From contig NC_134878.1 in assembly GCF_041734735.1 (NCBI RefSeq), positions 39,538,482 to 39,602,481 of the forward strand: 64,000 bases of DNA. Direction: 5' to 3'. The DNA comes from Babylonia areolata. Taxonomy: Eukaryota; Mollusca; Gastropoda; Neogastropoda; Buccinidae. The translations under genes were made by a program, and so were the position numbers. Positions 1 to 11,425 of the stretch are shown here, one piece after another. The stretch's first letter is position 1, and each line of letters opens with the position of its first letter. The notes under the pieces are model-generated. The model made no database searches. It had not been told where the DNA came from and worked only from the letters and a program-made list of their open reading frames with translations.

Positions 1-122
1 CTCTGTAAATATATCTATATATACATAAAGAAAATAAAAAAGAAGACAGAAACAAAGTTAGCAAATTAAATGGAAACACGTCTTATCTTCAGGAGAAGTA
101 TAACAATTGCGAGAACAAACGT

Positions 123-600
123 AAAAAAAAAAAAAAAAAAAAAATTCCGGCGCAGTAACAGTGCCAGAACATCCACCACCACCACCACTACTTCTTGTAC
201 TGCAACTACAACCACCATCACCACCACCCTAACTATTACAAGCACTACCACCACCACCACCACAACCACCACAATCCCCATAATCCCCATCACCATACAA
301 CCAACGTCACCGACCCCCCCCCCCCCCCCCCCAGCACCACATCACCACGCCTCCCCCACCCACTACCATCCCCCTCCTCTACCCACTAAACTCGGTAGCC
401 CACACACTTACCGCCAACTCTGACGAAACTTGAACAAAGGGAAGAAACTCTCTCTCAAATATCTCTCTTGTCAAGAAGTCTCCAAAAAGCAGCACACACG
501 AACTGAGATAAGGAACGAGTCAGCGGGGAAAAAAAGAAGAAATAAAAGGAAAAAAAAAAAAAAAAAAAATCACCACCAAAAAAAGAAAGAAAAAAAAAAA
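123..600. repeat. Low-complexity block: poly-A, (ACC)n, C-run, A-rich
   Basis: A run of about 21 A's at 123-143 is followed by imperfect (ACC)n/(CCA)n from about 170 to 300, a 16-base C run near 318-333, and A-rich tracts at 549-600. The open frames here (poly-Thr, poly-His, poly-Lys) are by-products of the repeats. Confidence 0.9.
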
Positions 601-839
601 CCACACACACAAAAACAAAACACAAAAAGACAACGATTCATTGCACAGGAACAATAATAGTAACGCCACACGATAATTATATAATTATACAGCTGATATT
701 TCAGCAAGTGAAAACACACACACACAACACCCGCCCTGACGCCGTCAGAATTGAAGACATCAGTCTGATTCTGTCACACCAGTTTTTGTCATGACAAGTT
801 AACTAAGCCTCATGAAAATCACTGGATCATTTCCACAAG

Positions 840-1031
840 ACACGCGCACACATGCGCACACACTCAGGCGCATTTGCAATAGCACGCACGCACACACACA
901 TGCACACACACACACACACGCACGCACTCACATACACACACATGCACGCGCAACACACAACGCTAGGGCAGTTTCACTAGATGGGGCGAGTGTGAACGAG
1001 AGGGCGATCGTCAAGATTGGCTTCAGTGGGG

Positions 1032-1080
<49 letters not shown>

Positions 1081-1616
1081 CTGTGTACATGTGTTTGTGT
1101 TATTGTTTGTGGCGGTGGTGGTGGTGGTGGTGTTTTAAAAGAGGGTGGAGGTGAAGTGGAAGGGGTGTACGTGTGTATGAGTGCGTGTGCGTGCGTGTGT
1201 GTGTGTGTGTGAGTGTGCACGTGTGCCGTGTTTGTGTGTGTGTGTGTGAGTGTGCGCATGTGTGTTTGTGTGTGAGTGTATGTGCCAGGTGATTGTATGT
1301 GTGTGTGCGCGTGTGTGTGTGTGCGTGCGTGCGTGTGTGTGTGTGTGTGTGTGTGTGCTTGCGTTTGTTCGTTTGTGTGTGTGTGTGTGCGTGCGCGCGC
1401 ACGCGCTCGCGCGCGCGTGCGTATATATGTGTGTGCTTACGTGCATGAAAAAGAGACAGTTTGTGTGTATGTAAGAGAAAGTGGGCGAAGTGAATCGAGA
1501 CATAAAGAAGAGAAGTTAAGAGAGACAGAGAGAGAGGGGGGGAAGAGAGAGAGACAGAGACACAGAGAGAGAGAGAGACAGACAGACAGACAAACAGACA
1601 GACACAGACAGAGAGA
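840..1616. repeat. CA/GT microsatellite cluster with GGT and GA tracts
   Basis: (CA)n dominates 840-955, (GT)n 1033-1090, (GGT)n 1110-1131, GT-rich sequence with GC interruptions 1160-1440, and (GA)n/(GACA)n 1505-1616. Frames reading poly-Cys-Val or poly-His-Thr are artefacts. The segment between the tracts (960-1030) shows nothing recognisable. Confidence 0.92.
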
Positions 1617-1820
1617 TGTCATCTTTGTCCATCCACACCCACCCGGCTTTTTTTAACTCAGCGCGGGATCCTTTGTTTTCATAATTCTTCCCCCTGTCAG
1701 ACTTCCGATAACTACCTCTGATATCTTTGCAATCCTTTCCTGGCTGTCGGCTTCAACTGCTTTTCGTTGTGATAAACTGGCTGTCAACGGCTTACGGCAC
1801 TGGCTGTTCTTTTAGATTTT

Positions 1821-1854
<34 letters not shown>

Positions 1855-2151
1855 TGAAAGTGGTGGCTTTTTCCGGATCAGAATAGCCGTGCCATTTAAC
1901 GCGAGTCAGAGATTTGGAGATGAATATAATCGCGCACTACGTTTGAGGCTTTGGCAGTCGTCATGTAACAGAAAGCGTAAGATCTCAAACCCAGTCATAC
2001 CACTCGCAGTCATGATTGCTACCATAAAATAAAGATAATAGATAAAAACAGACAATCATCATCATCATCATCATCATAAGGAAAGAAAGAAACAATCTCG
2101 AAGATCGATTCGAATTATGTGATTTCCTTTTTTAGGGGGTAGGGTGGAGGG

Positions 2152-2211
<60 letters not shown>

Positions 2212-2390
2212 GGGGGTGGTGGTGAGTTTCAGTCCAACTGACCAAAACGTAATGCTGTTTGGGCTGTATAGTCAGGTGAACGATGATTTCAATGCATCAG
2301 ATCAAAAGTTTTAAGGTCCCATATATCCTTTCACAACGTCCATCTGTGTGTAGGGCTCGGAATAGAAAGGCGAGGCCCAATGCTCTCCTA
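1617..2390. other. Non-coding stretch with microsatellites and a 45-base G run
   Basis: The stretch holds a (GT)n tract at 1821-1851, (ATC)n at 2053-2077 and a nearly pure G homopolymer at about 2166-2211. No gene is supported. The G run is long enough to be a G-quadruplex candidate and is also a likely assembly weak spot. Confidence 0.8.
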
Positions 2391-2620
2391 AGTGTTAGTT
2401 CTTCTTCTTCGTTCGTGGGCTGCAACTCCCACGCTCACTCGTATGCACACGAGTGGGCTTTTACGTGTATGACCGTTTTTACCCCCGCCATGTAGGCAGC
2501 CATACTCCGTTTTCGGGGGTGTGCATGCTGGGTATGTTTTTGTTTCCATATGGATTACAGGATCTTTAACGTGCGTATTTGATCTTATGTTTGCGTATAC
2601 ACACGAAGGGGGTTTCCCCC
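2390..2620 (-). mobile_element. SINE family A fragment (minus orientation)
   Basis: This segment matches in reverse the 3' part of the SINE at 9850-10240. Shared blocks are the 'gtgggctgcaactc' and 'cacgagtgggctttta' stretches, 'ggcagccatactc' and 'gatctttaacgtgcgtattt'. The tRNA-like promoter part is missing. The copy lies at the outer edge of the left arm of the large inverted repeat, and a related piece in the opposite orientation lies at the outer edge of the right arm (7290-7437). Confidence 0.6.
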
Positions 2621-4742
2621 CGTCCTAGTCTCCCATCTCCCCCGTTATACTCTCCCTTACCCCCATCTCTCTCCCCAGTACTACTCATTACTCCCCACCT
2701 CTCCCCATCCTTGTCCTACTCTCTCATCCCCCCCCCTCCCCCCCGCACATGACGTGCTCTCTCATCCACCCATCTCTCCCCTACCACCCTGTCCTACTCT
2801 CCCATCACCCCATTTCCCTCCTCCCTACCCCAAATCCACGTCTACCACCCCCTCCCCCATCCTACAGCCACACACCCTTCTACTCCCATCCCCCTGAGTC
2901 ACAGTACCCCTTCCACTGCCTGACCTCGTACCCCCTGTAGTAATGGTCCATTTGACATGATAAGCTGGAGATGGTTTGAAAAGTTCCAAAGGAAAGAGAC
3001 GACATTGCTTCCTCCATAGAGTAGAAGAGTGTATCTAATTGGGTGTGATCTACTCCCCTCCCCCTGTTCTATTTCTCCATCTTGCACCCCTTGCACCATC
3101 TTTTAGTTCTCCCATATCCTACCCCCCACCCTGATTCCCCCACCCCCTGTCCTACTTCCCCCCCCCCCACCTGTCCTACCCTCCCTCCAACCCCTGCCCG
3201 TTCCCCCATCCCCTTGTCCTACTCTCCCTCAACCCCCAACCCGTCCCCCCCCTCAGTCCTACTCTCCCTCCACCCACTGCCCGTCCCCCCCCCCACCGCC
3301 CTACCCTCCCTCCACCCCCTGCCCGTTCCTCGCCCCTGTCCTACTCTCCCTCCACTCCCCTTCCTCCACCCCCTGCCCATCCCCCACATCCTACTCTCCC
3401 TCCACCCCCTGCCCGTTGCCCCCCGTCCTACTCTCCCTCCACCACAATCCCTCCACCCCCTGCCCATCCCCCACATCCTACTCTCCCTCCACCCCCTGCC
3501 TGTCCCCCCCCCATCATACTCTCCCTCCACTCCTTGCCCCCCCCCCCCCACGCCCCCCTGTCCTACTCTACTCTCCCTCCACCCCCTGCCCGTTGCCCAC
3601 CGTCCTACTCTCCCTCCACCACAATCCCTCCACCCCCTGCCCATCCCCCACATCCTACTACCCCCCCCCCCCCCCCTTGTCCAACTCTCCCTGCACCCGT
3701 CCCCCCACCCCGTCCTACTCTCCCTCCACGGCCTGCCCCTTCGTCCAACCCATCCCCCCCATGTCCTACTCTCCCTCCACCCACTGCCCGTCCCCCCCCC
3801 CCCCCGTCCTACCCTCCCTCCACCCCCTGCCCGTTCCTCGCCCCTGTCCTACTCTCTCTCCACTCCCCTTCCTCCACCCCCTGCCCATCCCCCACATCCT
3901 ACTCTCCCTCCACCCCCTGCCCGTTGCCCCCCGTCCTACTCTCCCTCCACCACAATCCCTCCACCCCCTGCCCATCCCCCACATCCTACTCTCCCTCCAC
4001 CCCCTGCCTGTCCCCCCCCCCCATCATACTCTCCCTCCACTCCTTGCCCCCCCCCCCACGCCCCCCTGTCCTACTCTACTCTCCCTCCACCCCCTGCCCG
4101 TTGCCCACCGTCCTACTCTCCCTCCACCACAATCCCTCCACCCCCTGCCCATCCCCCACATCCTACTACCCCCCCCCCCCCTGTCCAACTCTCCCTGCAC
4201 CCGTCCCCCCACCCCGTCCTACTCTCCCTCCACGGCCTGCCCCTTCGTCCAACCCATCCCCCCCATGTCCTACTCTCCCTCCACCCCTGCCTGTTCCGCC
4301 CGCTACTCTCCCTCCACTCTGTCCTACTCTAGTCTCCCTCCACCCCCTGCCCGTCCCCCCCGTCCTACTCTCCCTCCACCCCCTTGAGTAAACTTACTCA
4401 ACTGCTCTCAGCGTGTATATTGATTAGCAAACGCTACTTTAGCATCATGTCAAACTGCATGTAAAGCAGAGAATTAAAAGATTATGTGGTTAGGGGAAAA
4501 AAGGCAATAAATTTGATTGGAAATTACCGCCAGGTTCACTCCCCTTTGCTTAACAGAGGGAACATCCAGCTTCACTCCCCTTAGTGCCAGTATTCAACAA
4601 TCCACGGAGTCAAATCCGTCCCTCTGCAACCCAACCTCTTCATCTCTATCTAATTCATCATCAGAATCGAAATGTAATCTGTTCAGTCTTTAGAATACCG
4701 TCCTATCATGCACGGGATTGAATATATCTAATAATCAGTGGC
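2460..4742 (+). repeat. Left arm of a ~5 kb imperfect inverted repeat
   Basis: The arm reads, in reverse complement, like 5199-7437. Matching blocks occur in the same mirror order: the SINE-derived outer end (2500-2580 with 7320-7430), the 'ccgttatactctccctt' block, the unique block 2820-3110 with 6732-7040, the C-rich minisatellite 3110-4390 with 5880-6735, the block 4391-4640 with 5270-5530, and the inner end 4650-4742 with 5199-5280. The arms differ by many substitutions and indels, so this is not a simple assembly fold-back. What kind of element it is remains unknown. Confidence 0.8.
3110..4390 (+). repeat. C-rich minisatellite (tcctactctccctccaccccctgcc family)
   Basis: Dozens of copies of a unit near 'ctctccctccaccccctgcc' plus 'cgt/cat cccccc' spacers make this block. 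A larger higher-order duplication is visible: about 3416-3760 recurs at about 3905-4260 with nearly the same order of variants. The long Pro/Ser/Leu-rich frames over it have no other coding support. Confidence 0.88.
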
Positions 4743-4813
4743 TTAAAAAGAAGCACACACTTAAGAAAAAGTATATAAATCTTTCTCCATATCTTCCTCA
4801 ACCCCCCCCCCCC

Positions 4814-4876
<63 letters not shown>

Positions 4877-4991
4877 TGTGTGTGTCTGTGTGTGTGTCTG
4901 TGTGTTTGATTGTGTGTGTGTACATGTGTGTGTGTGTGTGTGTGTTTGATTGTGTGTGTGTACATAATTATGTGTGTGTGTGTGTGTTTGA

Positions 4992-5080
<89 letters not shown>

Positions 5081-5126
5081 TGTTTCTGTGTCTGTGTCTG
5101 TGTGTCTGTGTGTTCGATTGTGTGTG

Positions 5127-5158
<32 letters not shown>

Positions 5159-5198
5159 AAGGGGGGGGGGGGGGCGTGGGAGTGTGTGTTTTTTTCCC
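4743..5198. repeat. (CT)n-(GT)n-(AT)n microsatellite at the centre of the inverted repeat
   Basis: (CT)n at 4815-4829 runs into long (GT)n with (TA)n at 5019-5042, more (GT)n, and a G run at 5161-5174. This is the spacer between the two arms. Frames of poly-Cys-Val or poly-His-Thr are artefacts. Confidence 0.92.
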
Positions 5199-7437
5199 AA
5201 GTCACTAATCATAATATTCAATCCCTTGCATTATAGGACGTTATCCTAAAGACTGAACATATTACAGTTTGATCTTGATGATGATTTAGACAGAGAGACA
5301 GCAGGGTGGGATGGAGACTCATTTGATTGTTGAATATTGGCACTAAGGGGAGTGAAGGTGGATGTTCCCTCTGTCAAGCAAAGGGCAGTAATTTCCAATC
5401 AAACTGATTGCCTTTTCCCTCCTAACGACATAATCTTTTAATTCTCGCTTTACAGGCAGTTTGACACGATATATAAGTAGTGTTTGCTAATCAATATACA
5501 CGCTGAGAGCAGTTGAGTAAGTTTATTGGTGCAGCACACCATATCTTTTTATCATGTAACGTCTTATGTAAGTGAGGTAATTATGTAAGATTTTCTTTGT
5601 AAAAGTTGAAAAACAATGACAAAATATTGCAGTTATACCTATCAAATTATGCAAGAACATTGTATGAAACAGAATATAAGGCTTTAGCATGATGCTTTAC
5701 CAGTAATGATGGGAAGTTAGAAGAAATCTCTGCGGGGATCCCACCCAATAACTCTACTTCTCCATTCTTTGGAGGAAAATGTGTTGTCTTTCTTCCCCCT
5801 TTTTTGTTTGTTTTTGTTTTTGTCTTGTTGTTGTAGAAGTGTCTAAATATAGATAGGTCAGATAGAAGGCGTAGGGCGATGGGCAGGTGGTGGAGGGAGA
5901 GTAGGACTGGGGGGAAATGGGTTGGAGGGTAGGATTGGGGGAAATGGGCTGGGGTGGAGGGAGAGTATGATGTGGGGGTAGGACAAGGGGGAAATGGGCA
6001 GGGGGTGTAGGGAGAATATAGTAGGACAGGGTGAAATGGGCAGGGGGTGGAGGGAGAGTAGGACAAGGGGGAAATGGGCAGGAGTGGAGGGAGAGTAGGA
6101 CAAGGGGGGAAATGGGCAGGGGGTGTAGGGAGAATATAGTAGGACAGGGGGAATGGGCAGGGGGTGGAGGGAGAGTAGGACAAGGGGGAAATGGGTTGGA
6201 GGGTAGGATTGGGGGAAATGGGCAGGGGTGGAGGGAGAGTAGGACAAGGGGGGAACGGGCAGGGGGTGGAGAGTAGAGAAGGACAGGGGTGAAATGGGCA
6301 GGAGGTGGAGGGAGACTAGGACTCCCCCTGCCTGTTCCCCCTACTCTCCCTCCACTCCCCATCCCCCCCTGTCCTACTCTCCCTTCCTGAAAAAAACTCC
6401 CGTGGGGGGTGGAGGGAGAGTAGGGGGAACAGGCAGGGGGTGGAGGGTGGGGGTGTGGGGGGGGGGGGGGCTGGAGGGCGAGTAGGACAGGTTGGGGGGG
6501 TGGAGAGAGAGTAGGGTGATGGGCTGGGGATGGAGGGAGGGGACAGGGAGTGGAGGGGGGGGTGGAACAGGCAGGGGGTGATGGGGGTGATGGGCAGGGG
6601 GCGGAGGGAGAGTAGGGTTGGGGAACAGGCAGGGGGTGGAGGGAGAGTAGGACTGGTGGAGGGAAAGTAGGACAGGGGGGGGGGACGGGCAGGGGATGGA
6701 GGGAGAGTAGGACAGCTGGGGGGGGGGGGGGGGAATATGGGAGAACTAAAAGATGGTGGAATTAAGGAGGGGTGCAAGATGAAGAAATGGAACAGGGGGA
6801 GGGGAGTAGATCACACCCAATTAAATCCACTCTTCTACTCTATGGAGGAAGCAATGTCGTCTCCTTCCTTTGGAACTTTTCAAACCATCTCCAGCTTATC
6901 ATGTCAAATGGACCATTACTACAGGGGGTACGGGGTCAGGCAGTGGAAGGGGTACTGTGACTCAGGGGAATGGGGGTAGAAGGGTGTGTGGCTGTAGATT
7001 GGGTGAGGGGGTGGTAGACGTGGATTTGGGGGGAGTGGGGGGTGGCAATGGGTGGAGAGTGTACGACAGGGGGAAAATGGGTAGGGGTCCAAGGAGTGGA
7101 GGGAGAGAGGCACAAGGGGGAACTGAGGAGACTAGGACAGGGGATAGATGGGGGGAAGGGAGAGTATAACGGGGGAGAATAGTAAGGGGGGGGGGGGGGG
7201 GAGCTTAAGTAGTATGGGGAGGGTTTGATGAGTCAAGGGAAAGTAGGACTTGGGGGGGGGGGGGGGAGGGTGATGGGAGAAAGTCACAAAGACACGCACA
7301 TCTTGAGAAGACCAAATACGCACGTTAAAGATCTTGTCATTCATGTCAGCGTTTGGTGGGTTATGGAGACAAGAACATACCCAGTATGCACACATCCCCA
7401 AAACAGAGTATGGCTGCTTTTGTGACGGGGTAAATAA
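5199..7437 (-). repeat. Right arm of the ~5 kb imperfect inverted repeat
   Basis: This is the reverse-complement partner of 2460-4742. The G-rich minisatellite 5880-6735 (units near 'ggcagggggtggagggagagtaggac') mirrors the C-rich one of the left arm. The block 6732-6975, with 'ccatctccagcttatcatgtc', mirrors 2900-3115. 5535-5880 is unique to this arm and holds no gene. Confidence 0.8.
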
Positions 7438-7449
7438 ACAGAATGGTCA

Positions 7450-7565
7450 TTCATTGCCCTTTTCCCCCCGAACGACATAATCTTTTAATTCTCTGCTTTA
7501 CATGCTGTTTGACACGATGCTAAAGTAGTGTTTGCTAATCAGCATACGCGCTGAGAGCAATCATG
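7450..7565 (+). repeat. Third copy of an arm block
   Basis: The segment with 'gacataatcttttaattctc', 'tttacatgctgtttgacacgat' and 'gtgtttgctaatca' repeats 5409-5516 in direct orientation and 4401-4510 inverted. It lies just outside the right arm, so the block exists three times within 3.2 kb. Confidence 0.75.
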
Positions 7566-8519
7566 ATTCAATCATATTTCCGTCAGGAGAAGTGAACTTC
7601 GTTTCCGGTGTGATGCCCAGAATGACCCCACCCTAAAATTAACGTGCTGGAAGGTTGTTTTTCTTTTCTCCCTTCTTTTCTTTTTTCTGGGAACAGCTTT
7701 GAGTTAGCCTTTGATGATTTCAGCCCTTTTCCTGAAATGACTGCCCTTCCTTAGATATTTGGAAAAAAAAAGTAAGAGAAAGAAAAACTCAGTATATTAA
7801 TGTGAAAAAAAACAAAAACAAAAAACAAACCTTGTCTTTGTCCCGAAACACTCCATTGTCACTTTGTTTGTGTGGTATCTTCTCGACACTGACACAGTCA
7901 CTCTGAGGCCCCATCAGGTTAACTCCATTTTAACGCAAGTGGAGTAGTTCAGGACTAGTCCCCCATCCCCTCCATCCCCCTTAACTCCCTGCCCCCCCCC
8001 CCCCCCCCCCCAAAAAAAAGACCAACAAAAAAAACCCAACCTCCCCCCCCCTCTCCCCCCAAAAACAAAACAAAACAACAACCAAACAAACAACCCCCAC
8101 CCCCCACCCCTACACACAAAACCTAACCTCCAGCCTCCAGCGGGAGTCATTTATGGGCAGAAATGCTGGCCCTGAAAAAACTCCCGTGTAGACTTGAAGG
8201 GACATGTGATGAGTTATTTTTAGTTCTCTCCAGATTCTCCCGGATTTGCAAAAACTGATGCGTTTGTTTTTAGCTTCTTGTTGCTGTTTTTCCTCAGAAT
8301 AGCGTATTGTATTTGAGGGGATATGATCTGGTAGCAGTTTTTTTTTTCTTTCCGGGAATCAGACCAGAAAGAGTCCATTCTTCTTCTTCTTATTATTATT
8401 GTTATTGTTGTTGATGATGATGCTTTTATTCTTAGTAGTACAATTAGTGTCATCATTATTCATTTTCTTGTTGTTATGATGATGATAATTATGATAATCA
8501 TTATCAATATTGTATTTGT
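7566..8519. other. Non-coding, AT-rich with short homopolymers
   Basis: No gene is seen. There is a C run at about 7992-8010 followed by A/C-rich low complexity to 8110, and short (TTC/TTA)n at 8380-8420. Annotated-looking frames here are short and without recognisable motifs. Confidence 0.6.
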
Positions 8520-8772
8520 ATTTCTTTTTATCACAACAGATTTCTCTCTGTGAAATTCGGGCTGCTCTCCCCAGGGAGAGCGCGTCGCTACACTACAGCG
8601 CCACCCATTTTTTTGTATTTTCTCCTGCATGCAGTTTTCTTTTGTTTTTCCTATCGCAGTGGATTTTTCTACAGAATTTTGCCAGGAGCAACCCTTTTGT
8701 TGCCGTGGGTTCTTTTACGTGCGCTAAGTGCATGCTGCACACGGGACCTCGGTTTATCGTCTCATCCGAATG
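8520..8772 (-). mobile_element. SINE family B, truncated copy (minus)
   Basis: The segment is the reverse of the body of the SINE at 53775-54121. Shared landmarks include 'cacaacagatttctctctgtgaaattcgggctgctctcccc', 'cactacagcgccacc', 'gcatgctgcacacgggacctcggtttatcgtctcatccgaatga'. The tRNA-like head is absent, so the copy is 5'-truncated. It directly abuts a LINE endonuclease fragment. Confidence 0.75.
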
Positions 8773-8775
8773 ACT

Positions 8776-8995
8776 ATTATTGTCGGTAAATTGATACATG
8801 ATGTTGATGATAACACTTGGGAGGCAGTCCTCATTTCTGTGCAACACCCAGTCGACGATGTGACCACGATTGTATGTAGGCTCGGTTACAGACTGGTTAA
8901 GACCGAACAAACTGACAATTTCAAGTAATACCATACCTAGGGCATTAAAGGCGTCGGCGGGTGAGCCAGCCGTACTGACGTGTGTGTACCGCGTG
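8776..8995 (-). pseudogene. LINE endonuclease fragment
   Basis: On the minus strand the frame reads about 70 residues resembling the C-terminal half of an APE-type endonuclease of L2/CR1-group LINEs: a segment like 'FGLNQSVTEPTYNRGHIVDW' corresponds to the family pattern FxLxQhVxxPTHxxGHxLDxV. The start and end of the domain are missing and nothing of a reverse transcriptase is left. The neighbouring SINE B sits at its 3' side, probably having landed in the LINE. The family call comes from recall of the motif only. Confidence 0.55.
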
Positions 8996-8999
8996 TCAC

Positions 9000-9849
9000 A
9001 GTACCCCTCTCTCAGTCTCGATCAGTATGCAGAGACTTCTAGGAGGGCAACCACAGCCGGCTACACATCAGATGACCAAATTCTGACAAATAGGTATACA
9101 AGACTGTTTACATTATTTAAAAAAAAAAAAACAAGAAAAAAAAACAGGAAACAACCACTGGCCAAAAAACGAAAGCCAGAAAGCCGGCAGATGTTCGGTG
9201 TTTCTTCGCACGCTTTCCTTGAAACTGAAAGTGAAACTAATACACGTGCCAAACATTGCTGTCTCAAACTCAGTGACTTCACTCAATCGTTGGTTTTAAA
9301 CGTCCGCGTCAGAGTTATCAAACCACAGAATTTTTCTGTGTTGAAGTCGGAATAAAATGTATCTGTATGGGTATACCCGTTTAGAATGAACGGGCTTACC
9401 ATTTCGGGTTACACATTCTTGTATAATCATTATTATACTTGACATTTTCCCCTGTCCTAAATGGCTCAAAGAGGGGAAAATAAGTGAAGACGGGTAAAAA
9501 AATGTTAAGTATGATATAGTTATACATTCTAAATTATTAGATTCCACATGTTTTGCACTCATAAATGGCTTACAGAAGGAACTGAAAAACAATCGTCAAA
9601 GACGGAAAACTGAAACTAGACTGAAAATGTGGAGCATACTGTACATCAAATTGTCAATGTTACGCACAACCTGATGAACCGGTAAAAAAAAAAAAAATAA
9701 AAAAAAAAATAACGGAATGAAGTAATCAGCCCGCGGCACAATCCCGGAATGACTGATGTTGTGACTGTGTGAGCCCCACAGACTCTCACGGAATGAAGCT
9801 GTCAATGTTCACGCACCATATCACGCAATGAAGTTTTCAGCGATATATT
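9000..9849. other. Non-coding, no feature seen
   Basis: A/T-rich sequence with poly-A tracts at 9119-9145 and 9685-9708. Short frames lack motifs. Confidence 0.5.
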
Positions 9850-10240
9850 GACGTGCACCGGCACGAGTGGTTAAAGTGTTCGAGTCGACTTTCAATCTGA
9901 GGCCGCCGCGCCGCCGGGTTCGATTCTCGCCGTAACGGCCCCGGTCTCAGGGCATGTGGGTAAAAGGTGGAGATTTTTCCGATCTCCCAGGTCAACATAT
10001 GTGCAGACCTGCTAGTACCTGAACCCCCTTTGTGTGTATACGCAAGCAGATCAAATACGCACGGCAGTTAAACTGGACTCCTGCTGTAACAAATACTGTA
10101 AGAACATACCCAGCATCAGTGCACGCCCCCGGCGAAAACTGGCGGGGCAAAAAACGGTTATGCACATAAAAGCCCACTCGTGTACACACGAGTGAACGTA
10201 CGTGTGAGTTGCAGCCCACGAACGACTATGACTCGTGAAG
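9850..10240 (+). mobile_element. SINE family A (tRNA-derived), plus orientation
   Basis: A tRNA-like head is visible: an A-box-like 'cacgagtggttaaagtg' near 9860-9878 and a B-box-like 'gggttcgattctcg' near 9916-9930. The body has 'agatttttccgatctcccaggtcaacatatgtgcagacctgctagt', also present at 48893-48945. The 3' part (about 10120-10240) matches 2390-2500 in reverse. The tRNA head marks a Pol III promoter rather than a functional tRNA gene. Confidence 0.7.
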
Positions 10241-10959
10241 AAGAACTGAGTCGGAGCCCTACACTGACACACGATCACGGCGGAACTTGATCTTGATTAA
10301 CTTGTGAGCGGTGTACTACACTGACGCTCATCTGAACATCAAGTCATCATGCAGTCGCCGTGAGGAATGAAAAAAAGCCATCGATGCACAAACAACTGAA
10401 TCACGGAATGAATTAAGTTGTCAGCCCCGACTACATGGACACACGACAAACACTACACATTTATTTGCTTATTTATTCATCATTGTTGTCTTATTTATTT
10501 ATTTATTAGCAGTTCTCTTTTTTTTTTCTTTTTTTTTTTTTGCTGCCCCATCATCTGCACCGTTTCAGTGGCATTACTCCCACGCCGCTCATTTAGATTC
10601 CCCCATACACAGCCACACCCGGGTTCGTCCGTCGCAGTTCCAGCGCCGGCAGTCCACAGGGAACCATCGATGTTAGGTCGCCAGGAGGCCACACACCAGA
10701 GGAGACCCTGCACTGCTGCTGAGTCGCTTTGGTGGTGTTCAGTGGTGCCTGTTCTGTTTTAACGTACTTAGGACACCACCTACTAAGCCCCCTACTAACG
10801 ACAATAATGGCTTAGTCGCGGAGCCAGACTGAGTGAGCGTCCCTCCCAGAGTGGAGACCGCCACCACGTCCTTCAAACAACAGCCCCCCATGAATCTGCC
10901 GACACTGACGACATTGACAGGACTCACCCTAAGCACGGAAGTGGAGGGGTATCGAAACT

Positions 10960-11386
10960 GAGGTCACCATGAGAGCAGGGCATGAAAGGCCACAGACTTT
11001 GAGACTATTTTGTTTATATTGATGACGATGAAAGAGCAGGAGGATGATGATGACGATGTTGCTATGGAGGTCCATTTTAGCTTGGGACTGCGTGACAAGG
11101 CTGTACTCTACGCTTCCTGTCATAATGATATCCCGGCGTTAACCAGGACCGAGAGATACAGACACTTGCAGTGTTGGTCAGGTAATTAGAGCAACACACC
11201 CAAAGACGCATCCTTGAAGTGGATGACACTCGACTGTGTGGTCCCAGTCTCCCCATTTAAGCCCACAGCACACTCAACTCTGGGTAGGAGCCGGCCACGG
11301 GCCGAAAAACCCACCTCCGCTGGGATTCGAACCCGCGTCCTCCCAGCCGTCAGTCCGCGACCCTAACCACTTCGCCACGGCGGCTG
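10960..11386 (-). mobile_element. SINE family C (tRNA-derived), minus
   Basis: Read on the minus strand from 11386, an A-box-like 'gtggcgaagtggttaggg' is followed by a B-box 'gggttcgaatccc' (11321-11336). The body continues through 'ccgtggccggctcctaccc' and 'gtgtcatccacttcaaggatgcgtc'. The 3' boundary is unclear; related-looking sequence may reach 10585. I place the end by where the sequence stops resembling the family as I remember it, so it is approximate. Confidence 0.6.
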
Positions 11387-11425
11387 GGTTTTTTATGTAT
11401 TTTTCTTTTTTTCTTTTTTTCTTTT

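Noticed and set aside
1023-1656. Cys/Val- and His/Thr-rich frames
   Set aside because: Direct translations of (GT)n and (CA)n. The same applies at 4706-5236, 24740-25151 and 43231-43747.
3082-4391. Long Pro/Ser/Leu-rich open frames over the C-rich block (up to 416 codons)
   Set aside because: All three plus-strand frames are open because the minisatellite units lack stops; composition follows the repeat and no start context or domain is seen.
4743-5198. Assembly fold-back as the cause of the inverted repeat
   Set aside because: A chimeric read would give nearly identical arms; these arms differ by many substitutions and indels and each has private sequence. It is still worth a long-read check.
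8870-9355. Plus-strand frame of 161 codons
   Set aside because: Its first part is antisense to the LINE endonuclease fragment and the rest runs through an A-rich tract; no domain is seen.
9858-9932. Possible tRNA gene
   Set aside because: A- and B-box-like sequences are present but no cloverleaf can be drawn and the flanks match a SINE body. The same holds for 53779-53850 and 11310-11386.
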